Assembly: GCF_037126465.1 (NCBI RefSeq) | Contig: NC_088201.1 | Location: forward strand, 19,328,550 to 19,392,549 | Direction of reading: 5' to 3' | DNA length: 64,000 bases | Source: Ornithodoros turicata | Lineage: Eukaryota > Arthropoda > Arachnida > Ixodida > Argasidae | Shown: positions 36,291-46,530 of the stretch, one piece after another | How positions within the stretch are numbered: position 1 is the stretch's first letter | How the letters are laid out: every line of letters starts with the position of its first letter | Notes under the pieces: generated by a model | Database searches by the model: none | Told to the model about the DNA's origin: nothing | The model's input: only the letters and a program-made list of their open reading frames with translations | Translations under genes and position numbers: made by a program

Positions 36291-37464
36291 GTCATCTACG
36301 TATGGCGACACGTAACACGACTCGTAAAAATTGGTAAACGTCAACGTTATAGAAACTCCGAAGCAAAATGTTTCAGTTTAGGTTGAAAAAAAGTGAAGAT
36401 CCGTCGGTTCCTCCCCGGCTAGCCGTATGGCGTCGAGGATAATGAATCCACACCAATTAAGGATCCTCTTAAACATAAGAGATATCACATTTAAAAAAGA
36501 AATAACGGGAAGATACCATACGTTGTGGCATAAAAGTCACTATATTTTTCCGTCATCCCTGGATGTCAAAAACCTTGCCAGCAGGTGGAGCGAACATCGA
36601 GAATTCCCTCCACTTTCCTTCTCGCTCGCCCTTGAGGCCCAAATGAAAACGAAACCACGCATGGAGTCACGCGTGCTCGACGGTTGTCAATACGCGCTGG
36701 TGTGCTGCTGGAAAAGGTCGAAGGCGTATGTGCCAGCTTGTCCACGCTTTGGTGGATAGTATTTCAGATGGTGGGCCGCAGTATTTCCCCAGAATAAATT
36801 TGCAGAAAGGAGGACCCGATTAACGCACATTTTGTGCATGCCATGCACACTATATAAGCTGCTGCGTGGCTGCTGGTGCCGTGGCAGTGTACATAAGTTT
36901 TTGGACAAGGAAGAAAATGTGACGTTTCCAAACACCGTTCCCTCTCACTGCACTCAGACAACTTAAACCAGATGGTTCAAATATTTATAGATTACATACT
37001 TCGCGAAATTGTTCGTTCGAGAAAACCAACGGAGAGACAAAACATATATTCGAGAACAAAGACGACGCACTGAAAGAAATTTGGATTTTGTAAAATGCGT
37101 GCTTGACGCATTTGATTTTATCACGTTAATCATAACGCATCGAGTTCTCCGGTCCCGGTGATTCTGCGCAAGCGCGATAGAATCGCTCGGCTTCCCTCGC
37201 CACCACCCGGTCCCAACGCAACCTCGCTGTGGACCGAGAAGTATCGAAGCGACTGAACAGCCACGACGCCAATGCCGCAGCGGCGTACCGAAGTGTTACC
37301 AGATGCCCATAGATGACGCCAGCGTTTAACACGAGTTTTCTTCAGCTAGACCACCACTGTAACTACGCTCTCGTCTCTCTTTGGTGGCTCCCATGCATGG
37401 TGCCACCTAGGGAGCTCTCTTCTACGCGCCCCAAAAACACATCACATCTTCGCTACGAAGTACC

Positions 37465-37543
37465 CCATCTAGAGGAAGCATGTCCACAAAAAGCACGTGG
37501 AGAGAGATGATTGGATGATCGCCACGTGGGCTGTTATAATTGG
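37465..37543 (+). promoter_or_regulatory. tandem pair of ERSE-like sites closing the array
   Basis: CCATCTAGA at 37465, CGTGG at 37496-37500, nine bases, ATTGG at 37510-37514; then CGTGG at 37525-37529, nine bases, ATTGG at 37539-37543. Two perfect sites stand only 29 bp apart with unrelated spacers (AGAGAGATG and GCTGTTATA). The CCATCTAGA-to-CGTGG distance is identical to that in the full units. Confidence 0.5.
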
Positions 37544-38343
37544 TGATTGTTGCAGAAAGTCGGTGCAACTATTGCGCGATACAAAAGGCTCTAGCGTATG
37601 TAGTTAAGAGTGTAAAAAGACACAGATATTCCGATGAAAGTGCGTTAAGTTGGCCAATGGGACTCCGCCATTTGGTGGCCTCCGAGTGGCCTTCGAATTG
37701 AACTCGGAGCTGTGATTGGCTGCTTTAATAACGTTAGTTCGAAATTAATTTTGTGATATGAATTACAGATTTTGTAGTGACTACAAGCAAAAAATATATA
37801 TTCACTGTCAAATATTAAACACTTAACACTATCGCGTTCAAATTACTTCTATTCCTGCCCTTTGTGGGCGTGCTCAATGCTGCGGCAGCGCCACATATCG
37901 GCAGGACATTCACGGTGTCATAATTTCGAAAGTAATGCCAAAGTACGCAGATTCTCTCATACTTTGAAATTGGTCATTACACATTAGTAATAGTGTCCAC
38001 TTCTGGTATTACGAGGCAGCAGATTACAGCGCCACTACGTCGGCGTGCGAGTTAACACAGGAGTGCAAAAGTGCGTTGGCAAAAACAAAAACAAAAAACC
38101 TTTCGAATGCGCATTTTCATATGCAAGGCCATTGAATGGAATGTTGCAATTAAGCGACGTGTTTCCGCATTGCCATACATATAAACATAAGCAGCAATGA
38201 ACACATTATGGTGGAAACGAAATTTGACTGATTGGCGTGTGCGGCAGTTATTTTTTTTCCCCCTTTGTTTCTTTCTGTCTGCCAACCGTAAGGCTTTGGA
38301 GCACATACAGTATGCCTACAAGACAACAATTGAACTGCTTATT
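37544..38343. other. no gene seen
   Basis: No sustained frame with splice signals. An open stretch at 37126-37332 (- strand) just before it is GC-rich but has no start codon or domain. Confidence 0.3.
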
Positions 38344-38415
38344 TCTTAGGCACTTGAGGCTTTGTATGTATTTGTCCTTTCTATGTATTCCAGCCTCAGA
38401 ACATCAATTGCCATC
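38344..38415 (-). mobile_element. SINE family 1 fragment (5' part)
   Basis: Carries the family's 5' region in reverse (TTAGGCACTTGAGGC ... TATTTGTCCTTTCTATG ... CAGCCTCAGAACATCA). The B-box half is missing. It shows the unoccupied form of the mariner target at 45191. Confidence 0.6.
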
Positions 38416-38951
38416 ACGCTTATTTCGTTTCAGTCGTTCTTGGATTGGCAAACTACCACTTTTCCCAATAATGAGTAAATTTCGGTTTCGGTTTCGAGCT
38501 ACGGCAGGCCCGTAACAAAATGTGGAGTACGCAAAAATATTTCAGTCTCTTTGTTTTCATATGCTCTGTTCTTGGTATTTTTACAACACAGCAGCAACGT
38601 ACGTATAGTGAAATATTGGTGTGAACGAGGAAGAAGACGACGGGATAGACAAGCAACGACAACGACATTAGAGCCGCGAAATTCAAAGAATACCAAAAGT
38701 GACATTAATCACACTACTTTTGCATAAGCCTAGCCGTTGCTAAGGAGATCCCTAGAGCATAACTTTTTCTTGCACGCAGCTTACTGGATACCAGGTAAGT
38801 CTTATTGAGCCACACAAGTTTGCTGTTGTGCACAACGCACACTGTTTCACAGACAGCGCCATTACCTTTGTTTGCTTCCAAAACCCAGGCAGCGATTGCT
38901 GCAGTGTCTTCCCTCCTACATTAGAAAGCTAACAAATGAAAAGAAACGTAC

Positions 38952-39033
38952 ATAGTGCCCTCGCTCCTGTCAGCGACAACAAACAGCAGGATGATCGATA
39001 AAAGAATTACCAGCTGAAGTTTTTCGCCGGCAT
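38952..39033 (-). CDS. signal-peptide first exon with a one-base frame break
   Basis: Reading leftward, ATG (39033-39031) is followed by PAK, and one base out of frame by a classic secretion signal. That signal is a short basic start, a hydrophobic core (LVILLSIILLFVV), then an ADRSEG cleavage-type end. A GTACGT donor (38951-38946) follows. A TATA box lies 105 bp upstream (39143-39138), leaving room for a short 5' UTR, so this looks like promoter plus first coding exon of a secreted-protein gene. The break falls in a run of five A, so it may be a true mutation or a homopolymer error. No further exon was found downstream, and the mature protein is unknown. Confidence 0.4.
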
Positions 39034-39137
39034 TTCCGCAGAGATCCCTGGCAGAAGTGACTGAAAAGGCCCAAGCACACTGCGGTACACTTTGCGAGAT
39101 CAGCCTTAGTGTAGCACTCCATCGAAAGCGCGACAGT

Positions 39138-39143
39138 TTATAA
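39138..39143 (-). promoter_or_regulatory. TATA box of the secreted-protein exon
   Basis: TATAAA on the - strand, about 105 bp before the ATG at 39033. Transcription would be expected to start near 39110. Confidence 0.4.
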
Positions 39144-39908
39144 GATGTGTCATGTTTCATGTCTTCAGAAGTGTAATTATTTACCATGCTTTCTTAATTG
39201 CGAGTTTTAGTACATCAGAAGGGGTTCAGGATAACGGTTCCGAAAACATGATAAGCCAAACGCGCTGTCTCTCTGAAGCGGGTGGCATCACATTGCTAAG
39301 CTTAGATGTGATAGCTTCCTTTATCGCATCGTTTTCGTAGGGTTCTTCCGATGGACTGAAACTCGCTATTAGGTAGACTCCCCAAATTCCCATGCCAGTA
39401 TTGGTTGGATTGTTGCGTTGTTTCAGCGACGAAAAAGTATTTCGAAAATATTCCAACCCTTCTTGAAATAAGCAAGTAATAATACTTCAGAAGAGAAGTT
39501 TTCTATGCGAAGTGTCAGGTGCACATAGCCTCACATTTATGTGATAGTGAAAGTGTTTCAATTGCAAGTAATCAGGTAAGTCTGTTATGTGTGCGCGCGG
39601 CACGCTTCGAGTGCTTCCAGTGTCGAAGACCCAGCGGGAGCAAGGTGAGGACATCACAGACAGGCCGACCAGAGTAAGTACGCATCATGGTAAGTGGCCG
39701 CAGCAAAGCTATGGCCTGCAAGACAGAAAAATAGTAGAGCGGAAATGTTCCGTATATTTTAATCGTGTCTTTAAATAGCTTATAAAAACAGAAGTAGAAT
39801 TTAGGATACGAAAATAATCGTGCAAAGTCAGTTGAGTCCAGTGCACTAAAGTAAGGACGGAGCTGCAGCGTGTAAGTTCGAACTTTTCTACCAGGTGGCA
39901 GCACATGT

Positions 39909-40480
39909 AGGTGCGCCTAGTAGAAAGCGTGCGTGTAACACCTGTTGCATAGGTAGGGTGCGTAAAATAGTTACGTATGCGGTCTAATAGATTGTGGTGC
40001 GTGTAATAGCTATGTAGGTTGCCGATGACCAGTGCGTTGCTTTTAGGCGTATTTTAGTGCGCATAATAGCATCGCGTGTATATGGTTACTAGAAGCAGTG
40101 CGTCTAGTCTTGTCTAATCTTAAAAGCGAAAGGGTGCGTGTAATACTGCGTATGTTGTCTAATAGCTCTTGATGGTGCGTCTAAACTACGTATGTTGTCT
40201 AATAACACCCGACGGTGCGTGTAATTGCTAGGTGTGTTGTCTAATAGCTCGGAACGGTGCGTGTAATTGATAGGTGTGTTGTCTAATAGTACTCCGACTG
40301 GTGCGTGTATTTGCTAGCTGTGTTGTCTAATATAATAGTAGCTCCGAGCGCTGCGTGTAATAATAGTGCATGTGTAATCGCAGCAGCTCCGTCTAACGCC
40401 TAGTACAAATGAGGCTAGACAGAAAATTCGTGGGTGGCACGAATTGAGCAACTGTTAGACGCACCAGCATTACACTCTCG
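39909..40480 (+). repeat. 560-bp repeat with minisatellite body, copy 1
   Basis: Built from degenerate units of the form GGTGCGTGTAATTGCTAG then TGTGTTGTCTAATAG. The ends are short inverted repeats (GGTGCGCCTAGTAG at left, GGTGCGTCTAACAG in reverse at right). A close copy lies at 43930. Type of element unknown. Confidence 0.7.
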
Positions 40481-40970
40481 ACACCAGTGTGCTAGCGCTT
40501 GTGTGAACGTACATTTCATTGTATAGTGCCATATAGATGATAGGTCGCTTGGTTGCAGGATACGTATACGCAGGTTTTGATTGGTTTGCGCGGCGGAGTT
40601 TTTTTCACGTTTAATAGCGGACACCGTGTGCCCTATTCTAGACGCACTTGATAAAGTGGTAGTTAAAAGAAAATGGACCGGGGTGGTGCACATTGGATCG
40701 TGTAAGCTTGTATTGGGCGCACCTAACATGGCCGCGTTGCTGAGAGCCAGGACGAATCATGTGACCTAAATACTCTTGACCAAGGCTTCCATAAACGTGC
40801 GTCACGCACGAGCATAGCATGGTATTCTCGCCCCCAGATCTCCCCCAGTTTAGCGTGTCTCTAGTACTGCTGTTATGCCGTTACATTTTGACGTGACGTT
40901 GGACACTTGATGCACTGGCGTACTACTGACTTCTGCAGTATACTATGCGTCATCATTCGTGTTCTTGGAC

Positions 40971-41070
40971 NNNNNNNNNNNNNNNNNNNNNNNNNNNNNN
41001 NNNNNNNNNNNNNNNNNNNNNNNNNNNNNNNNNNNNNNNNNNNNNNNNNNNNNNNNNNNNNNNNNNNNNN
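40971..41070. other. 100-N scaffold gap
   Basis: Exactly 100 N, the conventional gap of unknown size. Anything interpreted across it is unsafe. Confidence 1.
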
Positions 41071-42471
41071 GTGTCGTGAGAACTGCCGTCTAGGCTAAGG
41101 CGCCGTTTCGTATAACAGCGGATCTCGCGGCGATACGTGCCAGGCCGAGTTGTGATTCTACTGGAATGTTTCATGCTTTGAAGTTTCGGAATAGTTGTGT
41201 GATCTTAGCAGATATGTTACATTAAGGGGCGCGGCACCCTTCAGCCTCTGAGATTCCCATACAATTTTAGAATAGTATATAGCGCCGCGAGGAATAGTTC
41301 AGTTTGCGTGAAATGTGTCTTGGCTGGTAGATGTCAGCGACTTTTAGCGCTTCATGAGGCTAGATTTTCGGTGCCATATCTCTCGTATTGCACAGCGTAG
41401 GTCACGACAGATCTTATACATTGCACTGAACATGTGTTTCCGTTCTGGTGTATTCGTTTGGCACAAAAGGTCATGCATATATGCATTGACAGTCTATGCT
41501 GTGCTGCTATATACTGTGATAGGTTCTTTGGGATAATAATTATTTGATTTTTTTCTTGCGAAGTGCGCGCTGAATGTCAAATTGAACTTGAAGAACAGAA
41601 GTTGGTTATGAAGCTTAATTCATGCTGCAATGTGTGAACAGTACAGTATGCGATCAGGAGCAGCTCTGTCACCGCCGCAACAAAGGTGATGGCGATTGGT
41701 GCGCAAAATTTGTTTATAGACGTTCTTCTACTTGTGCATGGACGCCGCCATTTTTATGGCCATGTCAGGTCGTGCAATTTCGTTCGGCTATGTCTGTGTA
41801 GGTGACGGTAGGGCGGGACACCCCTTTGAGTGAGAAGTGGAAGATGCTGCTATCATAGGTCGCGGTACTGGCGTGGTCCACGGTTAAATACCACATGAAT
41901 GTAGAGAAATGTTAATAATACGTAAACGAATTCTGTCGAAAAGAATGTGAGAGGGAGTGATAGGGAACCGAGATTTGCTGTTGCGTGTGTTAGCAGCGGA
42001 GCAAAACAATTTCAGTCTGTGACAGTACATTTGGGTAACAGTTGAAAAGTTAGGAAAAAAGAAACTAGCTACTGTGCAACTTCGTTTGTACCGTACAGTA
42101 CAGCACTACAGGTGTACAACTGTGGTAGCTTGAAAGTTACAAGCAAGTCAAAACTTGTGGAATTTGTTTTTCGCACATGGGACGATGCCCCTGCACTCAG
42201 GCCAACCTTTGCAAAATAACTGTCGCCATAGATACTGAGCTCCGGTTATGAAAAAGTAGCGAATCGACAAGATTGAATTGGAAGTGAGGTTGATGATATG
42301 AGTGAATGGAAGAACAAATCACAACCTCCATAGGTTGGGGATTGGCAAGAGGGGTTGCCTATTGGCTATTGCCAACGAAAGAGATCGCAAACCCACGAAT
42401 AACCACTTTCGTTCTCAGTGTAGTATCTAACATTTCAAACTTAATTTATGATAAAATCGATTTCTATTTCA

Positions 42472-42535
42472 TTATTATTATTATTATTATTATGATCATC
42501 ATCATTACATTATTGTTCTGATTATTATTACAATT
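42472..42535. repeat. (ATT)n microsatellite
   Basis: Long run of ATT triplets with a short ATC interruption. Confidence 0.8.
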
Positions 42536-42884
42536 CATTTCAAAATTCCATAGAATCACATTTGAAAGGACAGCAACGTGTGAGCAAAAACTTTTCGAAA
42601 TGTTCATTTACCTCGATCTCTTAAACTAGATGTTACATTCTATAAGATTATCGTAGGTGCAAAACGCCTGCGTACTGTTTTGTAATCTTGCAGTCACTTG
42701 ATCAATTACGGAGCTATGCCACCAATTGCAAGGTACGCCCATGGGTTCGTAGGTACGTAGCTAACTAGCGGAAGTCTACATTGCAGAGCTGCATTCTCAC
42801 ATTTCTTCGCACTTATGGCACACCTTAGTGTAAAATTGGATGGCACGGACTCATGCGCTAATACAATTCGAGGATTATCAAATC

Positions 42885-42975
42885 GAGTCTTGAGGGTCGC
42901 AGTCGAGTGCGCGCTCGACCGGCAAGCGAGAGATGCGTGATTCGATTCCCGTCGCTGTCTGGCTTTTTCGACGCA
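42885..42975 (+). mobile_element. tRNA-derived SINE, family 2
   Basis: A tRNA-like head: an A-box-like stretch, CTCGACCGGCAAGCGAGAG, then B box GATTCGATTCCCG and CTGGCTTTTTCGACG. The same family is at 43360 and 60195. Confidence 0.5.
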
Positions 42976-43208
42976 GTGAGCTTATAGCTCCGCTTTGAAC
43001 TATGGGAACTTGCGTATCACAAAGCAGGAGAAGGTCTCCGAACTGTTTCGATTTCTCCCCTCTCGGCCGATTGTCCACGAGGTGTCAAGGTAAGCGAAAA
43101 CGAAACGTGAAGAAGGACCGTTCTGCCTTCCTCATGAGAGTAATCTCCCAGGATGCAACGCGTGCGCTAGGAGCACTGGGATTTCGTGAAATCGTCTATT
43201 GTGCATGT

Positions 43209-43270
43209 TCTTAGGCACTTTGAGGCTTGTGTTCGTCTGTTTGTGTTTCAGCCTCAGAACTGTTACTTCC
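43209..43270 (-). mobile_element. SINE family 1 fragment
   Basis: Diverged copy of the 5' part (TTAGGCACTTTGAGGC ... GTTTCAGCCTCAGAAC), without the B box. Confidence 0.5.
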
Positions 43271-43359
43271 CACCGTGTTCACCAGATGTCGCTGTCTGTG
43301 TCTGTGGAGAGAGTGAGTACGTAGTCGAATGAGACTCCTTGGTAAGTCATTGGAAGTCA

Positions 43360-43450
43360 GATGCCAGTGTAGTCGTTAGCGCACTCAACCGGCAATCGAG
43401 AGGTGTGTGGGTCGACTCCCGCCACTGTGTGGGTTTTTCGACGATTGCCA
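43360..43450 (+). mobile_element. tRNA-derived SINE, family 2
   Basis: Best-preserved head of the family: A box GTAGTCGTTAGCGCACTC, CAACCGGCAATCGAGAGG, B box GGGTCGACTCCCGCC, then GGGTTTTTCGACG. The internal Pol III promoter is nearly intact. Confidence 0.6.
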
Positions 43451-43929
43451 TATTTCAATTGTTCACGAAATCATGTAATTTACGCACTGTATTGTCGCCA
43501 TTGCTTACGGTTCTTGGAAAAAGATACACAAAAAGCAGGGAGGGTGAGAGGCAAGCTGATTGATGTTTTCGGGCTTCTTATATTGATATGAGACGTAAAA
43601 CATTAAAATACAATGGCTCCTGTACAGCCGCCGCCAGATTTAACCGTAACACGCGAGCGCGTGGCCTGTGGCGAAAGCAAAAGTGTAGCAGATACACTCT
43701 GAGGTAAAGGTGGTCAGTGGAGCCAGGGCCCAATCGCAAAAAGGTTGTAGGATAACACAGCACAAGTATTTGTGCCTTGAATGATGCAAAACATGGACGG
43801 GTCCGAGTCAGTTCCGCATCCGTAAAATCATGCGCTGACCCAGGAGCCGGATCGGATAGTATCTGAACCACAAAATGGTATCCTCTGTTTGACATCAATA
43901 GCATCATGACACTGGTATAACCAGCACGT

Positions 43930-44480
43930 TTAGGTGCGCCTAATAGAAAGCGTGCGTGCAATACCTATCGCATAGGTCGAGTGTGTGAAATAGTTACGTA
44001 GCTCTCTAATATATTATGTGGTGCGTGTAATAGCTATGCAGGTTGCCGAATATCGGGCATGACCAGTGCGCTGCTTTTAGTCGTATTTTAGTGCGTATAA
44101 TAGCAGCACGTGTATATGGTCGCTACAAGCGGTACGTCTAGTCTGTTGTCTAATCTTAGAAGCGAAAGGGTGCGTGTAATACTACGTATGTTGTCTACTA
44201 ACACCCGAAGGTGCGCGTAATTGCTAGGTGTGTTGTCTAATAACGGAACGGTGCGCGTAATTGATAGGTGTGTTATCTAATAGTACTCCGAGTGGTGCGT
44301 GTAATTGCTAGCTGTGTTGTCTAATAGTAGCTCCGAGCGCTGCGTGTAATAGTAGTACATGTGTAATCGCAGCAGCTCCGTCTAACACCTAGTACAGATG
44401 AGGCTAGACAGAAAATTCGTGGGTTGCACGAATTATGAATTGTTAGACGCACCAACATGACAGTCTCGACGCCATGGGGG
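43930..44480 (+). repeat. 560-bp repeat with minisatellite body, copy 2
   Basis: Direct copy of 39909-40480, roughly 90% identical by eye, with a few unit-size gains and losses. Similarity runs a little beyond the terminal inverted repeats on both sides (to CTCTCGAC / GTCTCGAC). The two copies flank about 3.4 kb that includes the N-gap, so an LTR-like arrangement and a mis-assembly both remain possible. Confidence 0.7.
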
Positions 44481-45170
44481 AGGGCTCGCGTAGTGTCATG
44501 CGACCAGTCTTAACAGCCAATACGGAAGCAGAGTGAGTGTGATGGATTACATTATCTGGCGGAGGAGGGAGAGTGACGTCATTGTGCCCAGCCATCCTAC
44601 TTGCGGCACAGCAATATTTTGAGAGCTGACGGACTAGATTTCCTTCTTCAGTGGAACACGACTATACATCATATTATCCAGATACACAACAGAACCACTT
44701 TCAAGAGGACTAACTACAACTGCACATCTTTGTCACGTGGAAATAAAGGCCATTTGCCCTCTACTTTTTATTTTTCATCAAGGAAATGCAGGAAAGCTGA
44801 CATGACCCAGGTAAGTGTACGCTTTTTCTCGGCTTGTGCGGACTAGTATTTCAAATGGTCTGATATATAGTGATGGTTGCACAGACCTTAAAACAACAAA
44901 CGATTATAGGCGCTTTGAGGCCATAAAAGAAATAGCACGTTTAGTGGTCTCTGGAGAACAAGCTTCTGCGAAACGCACAGGCTTATTCGGGTAGCTGTTT
45001 CAGCGCTCGTTATACTTCAACAAAAGAAATTGGCAATACTGTAACTCTACAACAAAATTATCCTCGATGCCTTGTCAGCGTGAGCAGCGCTCTCTACCGG
45101 AAGTCTGGAAAGAATGTCCCGAAGGGTAAGGCCAGCAGTAGAGATGCAACGATAACCACGCATAACATGT
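44481..45170. other. no supported gene; one strong splice donor
   Basis: A short ATG ACC CAG at the end of a 5'-UTR-like stretch meets a perfect GTAAGT donor near 44812, which could be a first exon on the + strand. Nothing downstream confirms it. Confidence 0.3.
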
Positions 45171-45192
45171 CGGCATGTATTTGTCCTTTCTA

Positions 45193-46493
45193 CGAGGGGT
45201 GTTCAAGTCAAACCGGGACTTTTCATTTTACGCAAAAGTAAAATGAACTTCCAGGCGAGAAATTAGTTTTATTTTTCAACGTAATCTCCAGCTGCACTAA
45301 TACATTTGTCCCAGCGTTTCACGAGGGCTTGGATGCCAGCAGCGTAGAAATCCTTACCGGCGCGTAGCAGTCATGATCGGACCGCATTCCTGACTTCGTC
45401 GTCGCACCTGAAGTGGCGGCCCCCAAGGAACGCCTTCAGCGGCCCAAAGAGATGGAAATCGCTGGGGCGAGGTCTGGACTGTAAGGGGGATGTGGCAGCA
45501 ACTCCCAGCCGAGTTCCTGTAATGTGCGTGTCCTGAGATGCGCGGTATGCGGGCGTGCATTGTCCTGTAGGAGGAGGACTCCTTTGGTGATGAGGCCCGG
45601 CCGCTTTTGCTTCTGCGCCTTATGCACATACCTGAGAACGTGGCAGTTATATGTACTATTGATGGTGGTACCACAGGGCAGAAAATCAACATGAACAACG
45701 CCAGCCTTGTCCCAGAAAACCCTGGTCATGACCTTAGCCGCAGACTGGGTGCTTCGGAACTTCTTGGGAGCTGGCGAGCCCGGATGATTCCACTGTTTTG
45801 ATGCGCGTTTAGACTCAGGAGTGAAATTATGCACCCAAGTTTCATCGCACGTAATGATCCGATCAAGGAACGGCTGTCCTTCAGTGTCGAAACGGTACCT
45901 TAGCTCTTGGGAGATTTCCAGTCTTTTCTGCCCGTCAAACACGGAGAGCTGCGTCGGGACCCAACGGGCACTAACTTTCCCAAACTGAATAATTCATGAA
46001 TAATAGTGTTCAACGGTCCCACAGATAAGCCCGTCTTTCGAACCAGTTCGACACGTGTTATCCGTCGGTCCTTGAGGATCAGGCGCTCCACAAGTTGGAT
46101 GTTCTCAGGAACTCTGACACTGGGCTCTGAGCCACCCCGGCCGGGATCGTCCTGCGCTGATGTACGGCAGTCTCGGAACCGTTTGCACCACTCAAACGCT
46201 TTGCTGCGGTTAAGTGCATCGTGGCCATACTGAGCCTGAAGTCTTCTGTGAATTTCAGGTGACTTTACGCCGTCATTCACGGGAAACTTCATGACAATTC
46301 GCTGTTCGATGTGCGCGCTCACCTCGTTGTCGGCCATCTTGTCCAGCACGTGTCTTCTGTTTTGTACAAACTTTGGACCACCACGTGGCGATCGCGGAGG
46401 CCTGTCGCGTGTGAAAATGACGAAAAAAATGTAGCGCGAGCCATTTGTACACTCAGGAGACAGAAAGTCTCGGTTTGACTTGAACAGCCCTCG
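45193..46493 (-). mobile_element. complete mariner-family element (1301 bp)
   Basis: TIRs of about 30 bp start CGAGGGGTGTTCAAGTCAAA on the left and, in reverse complement, CGAGGGCTGTTCAAGTCAAA on the right (28 of 30 identical). The TA target is duplicated at 45191-45192 and 46494-46495. It carries one transposase reading leftward, which is broken. Confidence 0.9.
45269..46337 (-). pseudogene. mariner transposase, frameshifted
   Basis: From ATG at 46337 (MADNEVSAHIEQR) the frame encodes the N-terminal helix-turn-helix region (YGHDALNRSKAFEWCKRFRD, LVRKTGLSVGPLNTI). The frame shifts near 45970. The next frame carries the catalytic domain: first Asp in IITCDETWVHNF, second in LLLQDNARPHTA, then HPPYSPDLAP. 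A second shift just after that displaces the third catalytic Asp (SDFHLF in the other frame), and a stop interrupts the C-terminus before GDYVEK at 45269. Spacing of the second and third Asp fits the mariner D,D34D class. It is not expected to be active. The DNA is well preserved otherwise, so inactivation is fairly recent. Confidence 0.85.
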
Positions 46494-46530
46494 TATGTTG
46501 TTCCAGCCTCAGAACATCAGTTCTCTCATG

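Larger units (their letters stand above)
16400..37600 (+). repeat. decayed tandem array, basic unit about 2.1 kb
   Basis: Six or seven units follow each other in one orientation. Unit starts, taken from the block GATGGCATCAGTA, are near 16661, 20955, 23820 (diverged), 25965, 32383 and 36014, with a last diverged start near 37440. Each unit runs: ERSE-like module; 490-518 bp later the block GATGGGGCGAGCATCG; then a CGCCATCTAG block; then an ACGCGCG block; then AATAAAA with GACATCAAAATT; then GTACGATCAA leading to the next unit. Removing recognisable insertions and internal duplications brings every unit near 2.0-2.6 kb. I see no conserved reading frame, so this is non-coding repeat or RNA-gene-like DNA. 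Identity between units is low, so the array is old. Confidence 0.65.
40481..42880. other. no gene seen; includes the assembly gap
   Basis: Holds the N-gap at 40971-41070 and an ATT microsatellite at about 42472-42535. No exon could be supported on either strand. Confidence 0.35.
45171..46530 (-). mobile_element. SINE family 1 copy split by a mariner
   Basis: The left part ends TTTGTCCTTTCTA at 45192. The right part starts TATGTTGTTCCAGCCTCAG at 46494 and runs to about 46530. Joined across the mariner they match the continuous copies at 38344 and 63668, which serve as empty-site references. Confidence 0.7.

Noticed and set aside
37126..37332. GC-rich open frame on the - strand
   Set aside because: No start codon near its beginning, no domain, no clear splice sites; a GC-rich stretch gives long frames by chance.
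39570..39695. Cluster of GTAAGT donors near 39576, 39675 and 39691
   Set aside because: Donor matches alone are common; no open frame or acceptor partners support exons.
40971..41070. Open frames spanning the N run
   Set aside because: They are artefacts of translating N; no sequence exists there.
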